DNA of 64,000 nucleotides from Vibrio marinisediminis (GTDB taxonomy: Bacteria > Pseudomonadota > Gammaproteobacteria > Enterobacterales > Vibrionaceae). Location of the stretch: the NCBI RefSeq assembly GCF_014050145.1, contig NZ_JACFYF010000001.1, positions 806,001-870,000 of the forward strand, written 5' to 3'. Of this stretch, positions 42,537 to 51,653 are shown in pieces. Position numbers and translations under genes: made by a program. The notes under the pieces were generated by a model. It worked only from the letters and a program-made list of their open reading frames with translations, searched no databases and was not told the DNA's origin. Each line of letters opens with the position of its first letter. Within the stretch, counting starts at the first letter, position 1.

Positions 42537-43352
42537 ATGATGAAAAAACTATCAATCACTCAACAAAATGGTATCGCAACTGTGGCTATTAATAACCCAC
42601 CGGTGAATGTGCTAACGATTGATTTAATTAATGAAATTAATGAGTTGGTTCTTTCACTCAAAGATGACCGCGAGACAAAAGTGGTGGTATTTAAGTCATT
42701 GCATGAGTCTTTCTTTTTGGCGCATCTCGACCTTAACGTGATAAACGGAACACAAGGTGGTCAAGCAGCTTCCATTGAGTTCAACCACATGATCGAAAAC
42801 ATTAAGGCAATGAAACAAGTCTCTGTCGCAGTAGTCGATGGTGTGGCTCGCGGTGGCGGTGATGAGTTTGTAATGGCATGTGATCTTGCTTACGCGACCG
42901 AAAATGCAGCATTTGCTCAACCAGAAATCCACGTGAACATCCCAACAGGTGGTCAAGGGGCTGTGCAATATGCAAGAAGAATGGGCAAGAACAAAGCACT
43001 GCAAGCCCTGCTACTGGGCAATGATTTCACAGCGCAAGAGGCTGAACAGTTGAATATCATCACCAAATTCGTGCCAAAAGCTGAGATGGACGCTTTCTTA
43101 GGGATGACATTAGGTGTGATTAGTGGGCTAGAAGTACGAGATATCGTTATGTACAAAGAGATTATTGCGACTTCGATTATAGACGAAGATGCGGGAGCCG
43201 AGTTGGAGCTTCGTTATTTCTTAGAGCGCGCAAAAGAGCAAAAAACGGCGGCGATCATTGCGGCATTTCTCAACAATGGTGGGCAAACCGAACGCGAAGC
43301 AAAAGATATGCAAGGTATTTTCTCTGATACCGCGGCTGAATTGTCGAAATAG
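42537..43352 (+). CDS. Enoyl-CoA hydratase/isomerase-family protein
   Basis: The product is 271 residues with the crotonase fold. Oxyanion-hole features are LHESFFLAHLDL and VDGVARGGGDEFVMACDLAY. The segment QPEIHVNIPTGGQGAVQYAR lies at the active-site position; a clear second catalytic Glu of hydratases is not obvious, so isomerase or another crotonase-type chemistry is possible. The start has GAGG 6 bases upstream. The gene diverges from a LysR regulator. No beta-oxidation partner genes are adjacent. The substrate is unknown. Confidence 0.82.
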   Translation: MMKKLSITQQNGIATVAINNPPVNVLTIDLINEINELVLSLKDDRETKVVVFKSLHESFFLAHLDLNVINGTQGGQAASIEFNHMIENIKAMKQVSVAVVDGVARGGGDEFVMACDLAYATENAAFAQPEIHVNIPTGGQGAVQYARRMGKNKALQALLLGNDFTAQEAEQLNIITKFVPKAEMDAFLGMTLGVISGLEVRDIVMYKEIIATSIIDEDAGAELELRYFLERAKEQKTAAIIAAFLNNGGQTEREAKDMQGIFSDTAAELSK

Positions 43353-43376
43353 CGTTAAGTTCGACCTCAACAGAAT

Positions 43377-43401
43377 AGCCGTCAATAAGGCGGCTTTTTT
43401 T
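43377..43401 (+). terminator. Rho-independent terminator
   Basis: AGCCG (43377-43381), loop TCAATAAGG and CGGCT (43391-43395), followed by seven T. It ends the enoyl-CoA hydratase-like gene. Confidence 0.7.
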
Positions 43402-43436
43402 ATGCCATTGTTTTGATGCCACTAAGAGGGTGATTA

Positions 43437-44318
43437 ATGAGATACGAAGGTGATATTTACCGTCCGCCACCGGAAGCTGATGCCTATATTTTGCAATGCA
43501 CTATCGGTTGTTCTTATAACAAGTGTACTTATTGTTCGATGTACAAAAATGTCCGATACCGAGCTCGACCATTAGACGAATTAAAAGAAGATATTCGGAT
43601 GGCAAAGGCGGCATTTGGTGACAAAGTTGAAAAAGTATTCTTAAGTGATGGTGATGCGATCTCATTGCCAACAGAGATGCTACTAGAGATCTTGGCTGAG
43701 TTATATGCAGCGTTTCCTAAACTAACGCATGTCAGCACTTATGCAGGACCACAAAGTACGCTTGATAAATCATTGGATGAATTTATACAGCTCAGAAAAG
43801 CGGGGCTAAGCATGACTTACCTTGGTGTTGAATCTGGTTCCGATGAGGTGTTAAAGGCAGTACGTAAAGGGGTGACGGCTGATGAAATGCTCACTGCGGG
43901 CAAAAATATCGTCGACTCAGGTATTAAACTGGTCGCGATGGTGATGATCGGTTTGGGAGGAAGCGGCGAGCAGTCTCAGCAACATGCAGAGCGTACCGCC
44001 CAGTTGATAAATCAGATGAATCCTTACTTGCTGGGTTTACTGACGACGGTTCCAATAGAAGGAACCGCGCTGTTTAGGCAAGTTGTGAAAGGGGAATTCA
44101 AACTCCTCAACCCATATGAAGTACTGGAAGAGATTAAAACCTTGCTAGAAAGTTTGCAGCGAGAAGATTTATTGATAGACAGCACTCATGGGTCTAATTT
44201 ATTGCCGATGAAAGGCACATTGCAGCAAGTTAAGGTGGATGTATTCGATCACATTGATCATCTGTTGCGAGACAAAGACAGCAATTTGATTGGTAAAGCC
44301 TACCTAGGTCGATTTTAA
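43437..44318 (+). CDS. Radical SAM protein
   Basis: The product is 293 residues and probably uses S-adenosylmethionine and a 4Fe-4S cluster for radical chemistry. The cluster-binding region near residue 20-40 is LQCTIGCSYNKCTYCSMYK. The last three Cys are spaced C-x4-C-x2-C, not the classical C-x3-C-x2-C, as in some other radical SAM groups. The SAM-binding stretches include FLSDGDAISLP, YLGVESGSDEVLKAVRKG and VMIGLGGSGEQSQ, which follow the Elp3/MiaB-like layout. AGAGGG lies before ATG 43437. The substrate is unknown; the convergent EEP-family gene is four bases away. Confidence 0.85.
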   Translation: MRYEGDIYRPPPEADAYILQCTIGCSYNKCTYCSMYKNVRYRARPLDELKEDIRMAKAAFGDKVEKVFLSDGDAISLPTEMLLEILAELYAAFPKLTHVSTYAGPQSTLDKSLDEFIQLRKAGLSMTYLGVESGSDEVLKAVRKGVTADEMLTAGKNIVDSGIKLVAMVMIGLGGSGEQSQQHAERTAQLINQMNPYLLGLLTTVPIEGTALFRQVVKGEFKLLNPYEVLEEIKTLLESLQREDLLIDSTHGSNLLPMKGTLQQVKVDVFDHIDHLLRDKDSNLIGKAYLGRF

Positions 44319-44322
44319 TACT

Positions 44323-45273
44323 TTAAAGAACAAAGCGTACAGTGGCTGCGACGAAGGCGTGGTCACTGGCTTGCTTATCTGTTGCGTAAATTGGGTTGAT
44401 AAGGTGTTGGTTTAAAACCTGATAAGCCGCGACGTCAGCCAAAGAGTATTGCGAATCCGCTTGGAACTCCTGCGAGAGTAAGATGTAGTCTAATACATTG
44501 CCTTTGGCGAAGTGATAATGTGTTGGGGCGCGCACGAGTTCGGGTTGGTTTGCACTAAAGATGCACCAACTATCTGCCAGTTTGAGCCGAGCCGAATCAT
44601 GATTCGATTCACTGGTGAGTAAGCCAGTAATATCACTACTTAAAGGTTGGTTCATGTCACCCATGAGTACGGTTGGAATTGGATGACGCGCATATTGTTC
44701 TTCCATAAACACACGTAACATGACTGCTTCCCACGCTCTTTGTTGGCTTGATAACCATCGACCAATAAGGGGATTAGCATAGTCTGGGTTGTGACTTTCA
44801 GTCGCTCTTTGCGATTTTAAATGGCAAACGTAAACCGCCACTTCGCCAATCTCAGGCACATCAACCACGGTATATAGAGGTTTTCGGCTAAATTGAGGAG
44901 GCGAGGTTTGATAATTTTCGGCGATAGAATCTAAAGGAAATGCCGCTTCGATGTGGGTTATTGGGTACTTTGAGGCTAAGGCAACCACAGGTTGGGAATA
45001 GATATAGTCGCTCTCGATATGAGGGTGATCCACGCTGGCAAAGTAGGGATAACCCATTGTCTCAAATAGCTCACGTGCCGCATCAATACTAAAGACTTCT
45101 TGGATACCGACAACATCTGCGTCTAGCTTCTGGATTTGATTTTGCGTCCATAGGCACTTTTCTCGCCACGCATCACTTTCATAAATATTTTCAAAATCAT
45201 AAAACGCTCCGGGTGGTTTAATGAAGTTGAATAAGTTAGCGGTAGCAAAGGTGAGTGCTTTGTCTGTAATCAA
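44323..45273 (-). CDS. Endonuclease/exonuclease/phosphatase-family hydrolase
   Basis: The product is 316 residues of the metal-dependent EEP fold. Key residues are seen in FATANLFN (Asn), VVGIQEVFS (metal-binding Glu), AVYVCHLKSQR (His), LMGDMNQPLS (Asp-x-Asn), FAKGNVLDYILLS and ASDHAFV (catalytic Asp-His). No signal peptide is present, so a cytosolic phosphodiesterase or phosphatase is likely. The target, DNA, lipid head group or another phosphate ester, cannot be told. It has no operon partner. Confidence 0.85.
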   Translation of the reverse strand: MITDKALTFATANLFNFIKPPGAFYDFENIYESDAWREKCLWTQNQIQKLDADVVGIQEVFSIDAARELFETMGYPYFASVDHPHIESDYIYSQPVVALASKYPITHIEAAFPLDSIAENYQTSPPQFSRKPLYTVVDVPEIGEVAVYVCHLKSQRATESHNPDYANPLIGRWLSSQQRAWEAVMLRVFMEEQYARHPIPTVLMGDMNQPLSSDITGLLTSESNHDSARLKLADSWCIFSANQPELVRAPTHYHFAKGNVLDYILLSQEFQADSQYSLADVAAYQVLNQHLINPIYATDKQASDHAFVAATVRFVL

Positions 45274-45490
45274 TGATTAGACCTTGTTGGCAGCGAAGAA
45301 GCAGTTAGTTTAAACAAAAGTGAGGCAACTTGCTCGGTAAGATTGTGCAGAGAAGGTCATTGCGATGAAGAATAAGAAACGCTATGTACTGATAGTTTAG
45401 AGACCTAAGACACAAGGTGCTTTTATATTACAGCTTAAGCGGCTTATTTCTGTCAGAATAGATTCATACTCTTACTGCACAGGTATCACT

Positions 45491-45868
45491 ATGATTGATT
45501 TTAAGAACTCATCAGTATTTAAGTTAAAGCCGATTGAAACCGAAAAGGCCAGAGACGATTTTCATAAATTTTTAATTGATGGTGAGCATATTTTTGCTGC
45601 GTTTAAAACGGTTCGTGATCAAGTTATCTTCACCAATAAACGGGTGATTGCTGCGAACGTGCAAGGTATTACTGGCTCAAAGGTAGACTACACGTCACTG
45701 CCTTACAGTAAGATTAATGCGTTCTCGGTTGAAACATCAGGCACGTTTGATCTGGACTGTGAAATTGAGTTGTATTTGAGTGAAGTAGGGCAAGTGCGCT
45801 TTGAGATCAAAGGGTCATTCGATATTGTCCAGTTTAACCGCATTATCAGCGAATACGTGCTCGGGTAA
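45491..45868 (+). CDS. Bacterial PH-domain protein
   Basis: The product is 125 residues, almost all forming one pleckstrin-homology-like domain (bPH type). Strand pattern and the conserved segments HIFAAFKTVRDQVIFTNKRV, KVDYTSLPYSKINAFSVETS and FDLDCEIELYLSE are characteristic. Such small proteins are usually cytosolic and their ligand is unknown. A terminator follows at 45936. Confidence 0.85.
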   Translation: MIDFKNSSVFKLKPIETEKARDDFHKFLIDGEHIFAAFKTVRDQVIFTNKRVIAANVQGITGSKVDYTSLPYSKINAFSVETSGTFDLDCEIELYLSEVGQVRFEIKGSFDIVQFNRIISEYVLG

Positions 45869-45935
45869 CAACAGCGAGAACTTGAAGGTGTATGCTTTAA
45901 AGTAGAAGATTAAGCCGCGCACTGTTTATCCGATT

Positions 45936-45970
45936 AGCCAAGTAAGGTTTACCGTCTTACTTGGCTTTTT
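45936..45970 (+). terminator. Rho-independent terminator
   Basis: AGCCAAGTAAG (45936-45946), a 9-base loop and CTTACTTGGCT (45956-45966), followed by T. The stem has 11 perfect base pairs. It may also serve the convergent gene at 46017. Confidence 0.9.
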
Positions 45971-46016
45971 AATGCATAATTAAAGCAAAATGGGGTGAAT
46001 GATGGTGAACTGCTGG

Positions 46017-47090
46017 TTACGCCACACAAATACCATACTTTGGCAACACATCTCGAATCAGCTCCAGTCGGTAAGTCTTCAACGCGTCATGAAAGTGTTT
46101 CCAGTCTGAATCTAAAAACTCAGGGGTAAATTCATAAGTGACTTGGTTGTCATAGCCATAGTTAGGCTTACCTCGCGCTATCTCTTTCCAGCTTTTACTG
46201 CCAGAAGTATGGAACTCTAACTCGACGGGTTCGAAGCCAAAAAAGCCTTGTGATAGTCGCAACAACCATTGCTGGTGGCGCACATCACCATCTTCATCAC
46301 GTATTTCAGTAAATGCTTTTCGAAGCAATATTTGTTGCTCTTGCGTTAGGCTTGGTTGGGCACCGAGATTCATCGTCAGGTCACCATCGCGATAGCAGAG
46401 TAAGGCTTGAAACATCGCATTGGAGGCGCGAATAAAGTCTTCCTCATTGTTTCTTTCAATATCTTCACCTAAGCCGTTAGTGTAGTGCCAAGTGGCATAG
46501 GGTTGGTCAGGAAAAGAGAGAGCACCACCGTGACCTAGAGGGAGTGTATTTGAAAGCCCCCAACTGGCAACCGTTGTCATTACTCGGTCGAGTAAATCAT
46601 GCTCAGGTGACGTTAAGTCTTCCACGCGATTGACGGCGTGAGAAACCCCAGCAAATCCTTGGTGCGCAAATGTGTCGGCATAAACATGCATGGCAATCCC
46701 TAAAAGGTGCAAGCCATATTCTTGCTCTTTGTGTTGTACCACCATTTTTAACATATCGCGCGCGACTGTGCTGTCAGGTTTGCATATCAAACGTTGGATG
46801 AAAGAGCCGTGAGGTACTTCACCTGCAGGTAAGTTTTGATTACCGGGTAAAAAGTGAAATGGGATCCAGGCTAAATGGTTGGCAAGTTGTTGAGTGTTGC
46901 GATAATCCAACATTTTATGTGCTGACGAGATGCGATTAAACATAGCCCCATTACTAAACTTCACCGGATTTGGGTTAGTTGCTTCATCGACATATTGAGC
47001 ACAATACGCGAGCTTATCGGCTTGGGAATGTGGATAGCCAGCGTAACGAGCTATGACGTAGGTAAGAGTGTGGTGCCCATCAATTTGCAT
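46017..47090 (-). CDS. DUF6765-like protein, possibly zinc-phospholipase/nuclease-like
   Basis: The product is 357 residues with many His/Asp residues in helical surroundings: MQIDGHHTLTYVIARYAGY at the N terminus, SSAHKMLDY, LLGIAMHVYADTFAHQGFAG and SHAVNRVEDL. Spacing of these His/Asp residues recalls the trinuclear-zinc site of phospholipase C/P1-nuclease-like proteins, and DUF6765 proteins begin in this way. No signal peptide is evident. The family name is by resemblance and an enzymatic activity is only suspected. It stands alone. Confidence 0.6.
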   Translation of the reverse strand: MQIDGHHTLTYVIARYAGYPHSQADKLAYCAQYVDEATNPNPVKFSNGAMFNRISSAHKMLDYRNTQQLANHLAWIPFHFLPGNQNLPAGEVPHGSFIQRLICKPDSTVARDMLKMVVQHKEQEYGLHLLGIAMHVYADTFAHQGFAGVSHAVNRVEDLTSPEHDLLDRVMTTVASWGLSNTLPLGHGGALSFPDQPYATWHYTNGLGEDIERNNEEDFIRASNAMFQALLCYRDGDLTMNLGAQPSLTQEQQILLRKAFTEIRDEDGDVRHQQWLLRLSQGFFGFEPVELEFHTSGSKSWKEIARGKPNYGYDNQVTYEFTPEFLDSDWKHFHDALKTYRLELIRDVLPKYGICVA

Positions 47091-47358
47091 GTTTAGCTCC
47101 CTTTAAACGATTTGACAATATCGCCTCAAAACGGTCAGTGCAAAAATTAACCAGTGATGCAGTTCATCTCCGATATGACACGCTTTAACTAGTAATGAAA
47201 ACCGAGAAAATAGCTTTGTATGCAAATCTGTGGCTAGGGCAGTGTAATGATGAGAATAGGATGAAAGAGAGTGGGAGATGCTGCTGCCTTCATCAAGTAA
47301 CCGCTTAAGCTGTACAGCAACAGCAACAGCGAAGCGAGAACGAACGGTGATGTATCGG

Positions 47359-48132
47359 TTACAAAGTCAGTTGATATTGGCGTGGCGTTAAACCAAATTG
47401 TTCTTTAAAACGCTGGGTAAAGCGCGCTTCTGATTGATAGCCACATGCTAAGGCCGCATCAAGCTGCGTAAAGTGGTTCTGTAATAAGCTCAGCGCGTGA
47501 GTCATTCGGATCTCGGTCAATACGGAACGAAAGCTAGCACCTTCTGCTGCGAGTTTGCGTGTTAGCGTGGCACGACTCATGGCAAGGTGGTTCGCCGCTA
47601 TCTCGATTTTGTGGTCGTCTCCCGGTGCGGAGCTCAGATAATTCGCCAACTTGTCACGGACTTGCTGTTGCGTGCTTGGGAAGAGCTTTGCGAGTGCGCC
47701 TGCATTGTTAAGCTCTGCGTACAAGCCGAATAAAAACTGCTGCTGAGTTTCTTGAGTTAAGCCATGATTTGCCATATCACTAATGAGGTTAAAGCAATAT
47801 TCGAGTGATGGCGTGGTTTTTATCTGTGGGCTAGAAGATTGCGTCGCTACTTGGTTAATTTCCCATTCTTGTGGTGGGTGTTGAGAAAACACCAACGCAC
47901 GTGAATAAAACTGTTGTTGCTCAGGAGCATTGATAAACGTCAGGTATTGCCCTGCAGGCACCAGTAACCAATTTGAGCGGTTAAACTCATAGCTTTGTTC
48001 ATGCCACCACAGTTTTTTATAGCCTTGTTTAACCCAAATGATGGTCGGGGCATGAATAAACACATTGGTTAAAGGCTGATTGCGTTTGCCTTTGTAATTG
48101 ACGGTATGGACCAGTTGTTTATTCATGCTCAC
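47359..48132 (-). CDS. AraC-family transcriptional regulator
   Basis: The product is 257 residues: a cupin-like N-terminal sensor domain (FIHAPTIIWVKQGYKKLWWH, NWLLVPAGQYLTF) and a C-terminal AraC DNA-binding domain (IAANHLAMSRATLTRKLAAE, DAALACGYQSEARFTQRFKE, then QFGLTPRQY). It ends 12 bp downstream of the PEBP-family gene on the same strand and may be cotranscribed with it. The effector is unknown. Confidence 0.88.
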   Translation of the reverse strand: MSMNKQLVHTVNYKGKRNQPLTNVFIHAPTIIWVKQGYKKLWWHEQSYEFNRSNWLLVPAGQYLTFINAPEQQQFYSRALVFSQHPPQEWEINQVATQSSSPQIKTTPSLEYCFNLISDMANHGLTQETQQQFLFGLYAELNNAGALAKLFPSTQQQVRDKLANYLSSAPGDDHKIEIAANHLAMSRATLTRKLAAEGASFRSVLTEIRMTHALSLLQNHFTQLDAALACGYQSEARFTQRFKEQFGLTPRQYQLTL

Positions 48133-48144
48133 CCTTCGTATCGT

Positions 48145-48675
48145 TTATTCGTTTACATAAGTTGCTGTCAGCGTTGCTTTATCAAGCGCTGATGAGTTCA
48201 ACATAAAGCCGATCAAGGCATTTGAAGCACCTTCTGGAATCGCGAGTTTTTCCGTTGGCATTGCCCATACGGTGAACTGGTAACGGTGCATGCCTGCGCC
48301 TTTTGGTGGGCAAACGCCGCCAAATCCACTTAGACCGTAGTCATTTTTCATCTCTTTCGCTTTGAAAGAATTGCCTGATGCGCCTTGCTCTACCGAGTTC
48401 ACTGACGCTGGGATATCAACGGATACCCAATGCCACCAGCCACTGCCTGTTGGTGCATCTGGATCAAAGGCGGTAATGGCGAAACTTTTCGTTCCTTGAG
48501 GCGCATCTGACCAACTAAGTTGTGGTGATTTGTTGTCACCGGTGCAACCAAAACTATTAAATGCAAAGGTGTCTGCCATGCGAGAACCTTCTTGAATATC
48601 TTGGCTGGTCAGCGTCATTGCTGAGCTAGCAAATGAAGTTAGAAGTAATAGTGGAACTAATAGAGTGCGTTTCAT
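48145..48675 (-). CDS. PEBP/YbhB-YbcL-family periplasmic protein
   Basis: The product is about 176 residues with a signal peptide (MKRTLLVPLLLLTSFASSAM). It belongs to the phosphatidylethanolamine-binding-like YbhB/YbcL group. Typical features are SPQLSWSDAPQGTKSFAITA, DPDAPTGSGWWHWV and PPKGAGMHRYQFTVWAM, which line the anion-binding pocket. ATG 48673-48675 is chosen because AAGGA is 7 bases upstream; the adjacent ATG would be 4 bases from it, and the open frame further upstream would spoil the signal peptide. An AraC regulator follows 12 bp downstream. Its ligand and cell role are unknown. Confidence 0.85.
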   Translation of the reverse strand: MKRTLLVPLLLLTSFASSAMTLTSQDIQEGSRMADTFAFNSFGCTGDNKSPQLSWSDAPQGTKSFAITAFDPDAPTGSGWWHWVSVDIPASVNSVEQGASGNSFKAKEMKNDYGLSGFGGVCPPKGAGMHRYQFTVWAMPTEKLAIPEGASNALIGFMLNSSALDKATLTATYVNE

Positions 48676-48807
48676 CATGCTTTCCTTTTGTTTGTTTACG
48701 GGATCAATGATAGAAACAATTGTCACTAAATGTTATTACATAAAAACTCAAAAATACATTATTTTAGCTAGTAGTGAGCTTTTTGGTTTGTTTTGTTTGT
48801 GAAAGCA

Positions 48808-48842
48808 AAAGGCTAACACTGGGGAAGAGTGCTAGCCTTTTT
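48808..48842. terminator. Rho-independent terminator
   Basis: AAAGGCTA-A-CACT (48808-48820) pairs with AGTG-C-TAGCCTTT (48828-48840) around loop GGGGAAG. T-runs flank both sides; on the minus strand it ends the Old Yellow Enzyme gene transcript. Confidence 0.85.
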
Positions 48843-48908
48843 AGTATTGCGTTATGGTGGCTAAAATAAAAATGATTCATTTTAGCTATGTGGTTTGAGC
48901 GTTTTGCC

Positions 48909-50009
48909 TTAACTCATCGAATACTCTGGATAATCCACTAAGCCTTTCTCATTGCCGCCAAATAGGGTGGCAGGGTCGTGCGCAGTGAGTGGGTAGCCAT
49001 GTTGAATACGATTTGGTAAGTCTGGGTTGGCAATGAATGGTCGACCAAACCCCACCATGTCAGCCAAACCGCTATCAAGCGCTTGCGCGGCTTTTTCGGT
49101 GTTGTAACGGCCAGCATAAATAATCACGCCTTGGTAGGCATCTCGCACGGCTTGTTTAAACTCAGTTGGCGTATCGGGCGCGTCATCCCAATCCACTTCC
49201 GCAATGTGCATGTAAACAACGCCTAGCTTATTCAGTAGCTTCGCCGCTGCTGTGTAGGTTTCTACTGGGGTTTTATCGACTGTACCGTTGAGTGACGTGA
49301 ATGGGGCAAGGCGTACTCCAACTCGGTTTGTGCCAATCGCTTCGGTCATTGCTTCAACCACCTCAGCGAGAAAACGTAGACGGTTTTCAATACTGCCGCC
49401 ATATTCGTCGGTACGGTGGTTCGCTTCGGAGTCGATAAACTGGTTGATTAGGTAGCCATTCGCAGCGTGCAGCTCAATACCATCAAAACCGGCTTCAATG
49501 GCGTTTAGCGCCGCTTGGCGGTACTCGGCAACCACATGTTGAATATCTTCTTTGCTCATTGCACGAGGCTCGACAACGTCAACAAAGCCCGGTTCGTCAG
49601 TGCCGTTATCAATAAATACTTTTACGTTTTCAGCTTTTAGCGCAGAAGAGGAAATAGGTTGCTCACCGCCAATATTGTCTGGGTGAGTAACACGCCCAAC
49701 ATGCCAGAGCTGTGCAAAGATAGCCCCGCCTTTTTCATGTACCGCATCGGTCACCAGTTTCCAACCCGCAATTTGTTCTTGGCTGTATATGCCAGGAGTC
49801 CATGCGTAGCCCTGACCCATTGGTGAGATTTGAGTGCCCTCTGCCACAATCAAACCAGCACTGGCTCGCTGTGCGTAATAAGTTGCCATTATTTCATTCG
49901 CGGCGTTGCCGGGTTGGCTCGCGCGTGAACGCGTCATTGGTGGCATAACAATGCGGTTTGCCAGTGTTAAGTTACCAAGTTGAATTGTTTGGAATATTGT
50001 CTCTTTCAT
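48909..50009 (-). CDS. Old Yellow Enzyme-family ene-reductase (NemA-like)
   Basis: The product is 366 residues and a flavin-dependent NAD(P)H oxidoreductase that reduces activated C=C bonds, for instance in N-ethylmaleimide or nitro compounds. OYE/NemA features are LANRIVMPPMTRSRA, IFAQLWHVGRVTHP, the catalytic-pocket GFDGIELHAANGYLINQFID, then RTDEYGGSIENRLRF and GFGRPFIANPDLPNRI. ATG 50007-50009 is preferred to the GTG before it, with GAGG 7 bases upstream. No TetR-type regulator is adjacent, unlike nemR-nemA in E. coli. Confidence 0.9.
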   Translation of the reverse strand: MKETIFQTIQLGNLTLANRIVMPPMTRSRASQPGNAANEIMATYYAQRASAGLIVAEGTQISPMGQGYAWTPGIYSQEQIAGWKLVTDAVHEKGGAIFAQLWHVGRVTHPDNIGGEQPISSSALKAENVKVFIDNGTDEPGFVDVVEPRAMSKEDIQHVVAEYRQAALNAIEAGFDGIELHAANGYLINQFIDSEANHRTDEYGGSIENRLRFLAEVVEAMTEAIGTNRVGVRLAPFTSLNGTVDKTPVETYTAAAKLLNKLGVVYMHIAEVDWDDAPDTPTEFKQAVRDAYQGVIIYAGRYNTEKAAQALDSGLADMVGFGRPFIANPDLPNRIQHGYPLTAHDPATLFGGNEKGLVDYPEYSMS

Positions 50010-50205
50010 CACTAAACCTCTTATTCACTGGTTCACTACGCTCCGTTTGGCAGAGCAACAAGTGAAACTAAAAACTCAATCTGATCCCACACTAAAAGGT
50101 CTTAACCAAAGAATGAAATTATCGTTCATTATCAATTTAATAATTTTTTGTTATAGGGTGGGCTTGTGTATGGGGGGAGGGAAGCAAAATGGATATTAAT
50201 GGTAT

Positions 50206-50240
50206 TAAAAAGCCGCACCTGATTAAGCAGATACGGCTTT
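50206..50240 (-). terminator. Probable terminator of rodA-like gene
   Basis: AAAGCCG (50209-50215) pairs with CGGCTTT (50234-50240); an inner CTG/CAG pair may extend it. On the minus strand a T-run follows. The long interior makes it weaker than a perfect hairpin. Confidence 0.5.
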
Positions 50241-50269
50241 GTATATTTATTTTCGCAGGTGTGGCTGTT

Positions 50270-51394
50270 TTAGCTCGCATGCCCCATTGCTGAAAACGGC
50301 GTACCAGCCTTACGTTTTCTTGGTGCCAGCGCCATGATGATGCCGAAGCAAGCACCTTGGGTGATCATCGCAGTACCGCCGTAGCTAATAAATGGTAACG
50401 GGCTACCCATTACTGGTAGCAAGCCACTGACCATGCCCATATTGATAAAAGCATAGAGCATAAAGCTTAGTGACAATGCTCCAATGACTAGCCGTGAGTA
50501 GGCTGAGTCACTTTGGCTCGCGAGCCACAGAGTACGTGCGGCAATAAACAAGTAAGTGGTGATTAATACCACACTACCCATATAACCCCACTCTTCGGCA
50601 AAAGTAGAGAAGATAAAATCGGTATGACTTTCTGGAATAAACCCAAGCTGACCTTGAGTGGCATTCATGTAGCCTTTACCACGCATACCACCAGAGCCGA
50701 TAGCAACTAACGATTGAATGATCTGATAGCCCGCGCCTAATGGATCGGATTCAGGATTCAAAAACTGGGTGACGCGCATCTTTTGGTACTCTTCCATAAA
50801 GAAGAACCACAATACGGGGACGGCGGTTGCTACAGTGCCTACGACAGAGGCGATGATTTTCCAACTCATGCCACCAAGAAACAACACAAACAATGAGTAA
50901 ATAACGGTGAATATGGCACCATCTAGATCGGGTTGTATGGCAATAAGACCTGCGGGAATAGCGGTTAATCCTAGGCAAAGCAGAATCTTGCGAAATGTCG
51001 GAGCGCCGGGGTCTTTGGCTATCATCCAAGCTGTCATCATTGGAATCGCCACTTTAACCAGCTCTGACGGCTGAAAGCGAATAGGTCCTAATGCCAGCCA
51101 ACGCTTTGAACCGTTAGTAGCATCACCTGCAATGACAACCGCAAGTAATAGTGTGACGGCAAGGCCAAATAGAGGCGGCGCGATATCACACAATTTTTTT
51201 GCTGGCACAGCGGAGAGCACCACTAAAGCGGTAATGGCAATGGCTGCACGAGCTAAATGACGTTGTAAAATTGGCTCGCTAAAGCCACTAGCGCTCCATA
51301 CGCTAACACTACCAGCCATGATCAAAAAGCAGATCGCAGCGAGCAATGGGTAATCTAATTGAGGGCGAAAACGCAACACGGGCGGTATGTTCAA
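50270..51394 (-). CDS. rodA: SEDS-family protein, RodA-like
   Basis: The product is 374 residues with ten hydrophobic helices. SEDS proteins polymerise lipid II into glycan strands with a class B penicillin-binding protein. RodA features are RWLALGPIRFQPSELVKVAI, AIQPDLDGAIFTVIYS, QFLNPESDPLGAGYQIIQSL and GMRGKGYMNATQGQLGF. The motif PESHTDFIFSTFAEEWG contains the Asp that SEDS enzymes require, and SPLPFISYGGTAM is near the end. Neighbours are an Old Yellow Enzyme gene and a transporter gene, with no pbp2, mreBCD, lipoprotein or dacA gene as in the usual rod-shape cluster. This may therefore be a second, accessory RodA. The symbol marks family, not function. Confidence 0.85.
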   Translation of the reverse strand: MNIPPVLRFRPQLDYPLLAAICFLIMAGSVSVWSASGFSEPILQRHLARAAIAITALVVLSAVPAKKLCDIAPPLFGLAVTLLLAVVIAGDATNGSKRWLALGPIRFQPSELVKVAIPMMTAWMIAKDPGAPTFRKILLCLGLTAIPAGLIAIQPDLDGAIFTVIYSLFVLFLGGMSWKIIASVVGTVATAVPVLWFFFMEEYQKMRVTQFLNPESDPLGAGYQIIQSLVAIGSGGMRGKGYMNATQGQLGFIPESHTDFIFSTFAEEWGYMGSVVLITTYLFIAARTLWLASQSDSAYSRLVIGALSLSFMLYAFINMGMVSGLLPVMGSPLPFISYGGTAMITQGACFGIIMALAPRKRKAGTPFSAMGHAS

Positions 51395-51580
51395 AAGAGT
51401 TCGAGAAGCGAAATTTAATCCTGTTCGAAGAGAAAAACAACAAACAATTTGTCGGGGAAATGTAAGTTTTCACCTTTCATTAGCAATATAGTATTCGAAA
51501 CCCGTTTTTTGGGGCTTTAAAAGCGGCAAAAGCGAAGCAAATAGAGGGTAGGTTTATTAAGTTTTAACATTATGTTAGTG

Positions 51581-51619
51581 AAAAAAAGCCGCTTACAGAG
51601 GGTTTAAGAGTAAGCGGCT
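51581..51619 (-). terminator. Terminator of the uhp/ABC gene cluster
   Basis: AGCCGCTTAC (51587-51596), a 13-base loop and GTAAGCGGCT (51610-51619) form a perfect 10-bp stem. Seven T on the minus strand (51581-51587) follow. It ends the transcript of the ABC genes. Confidence 0.9.
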
Positions 51620-51653
51620 ATACCAATGGCAAGGTTAAATCATGATGCCTTGA

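Noticed and set aside
42696-43004. Minus-strand ORFs opposite the enoyl-CoA hydratase-like gene
   Set aside because: His/Cys-rich shadow frames; the plus-strand frame has clear family motifs.
47316-47335. Short AGCAAC repeat upstream of the AraC gene
   Set aside because: Only about two units; too short to be more than chance.
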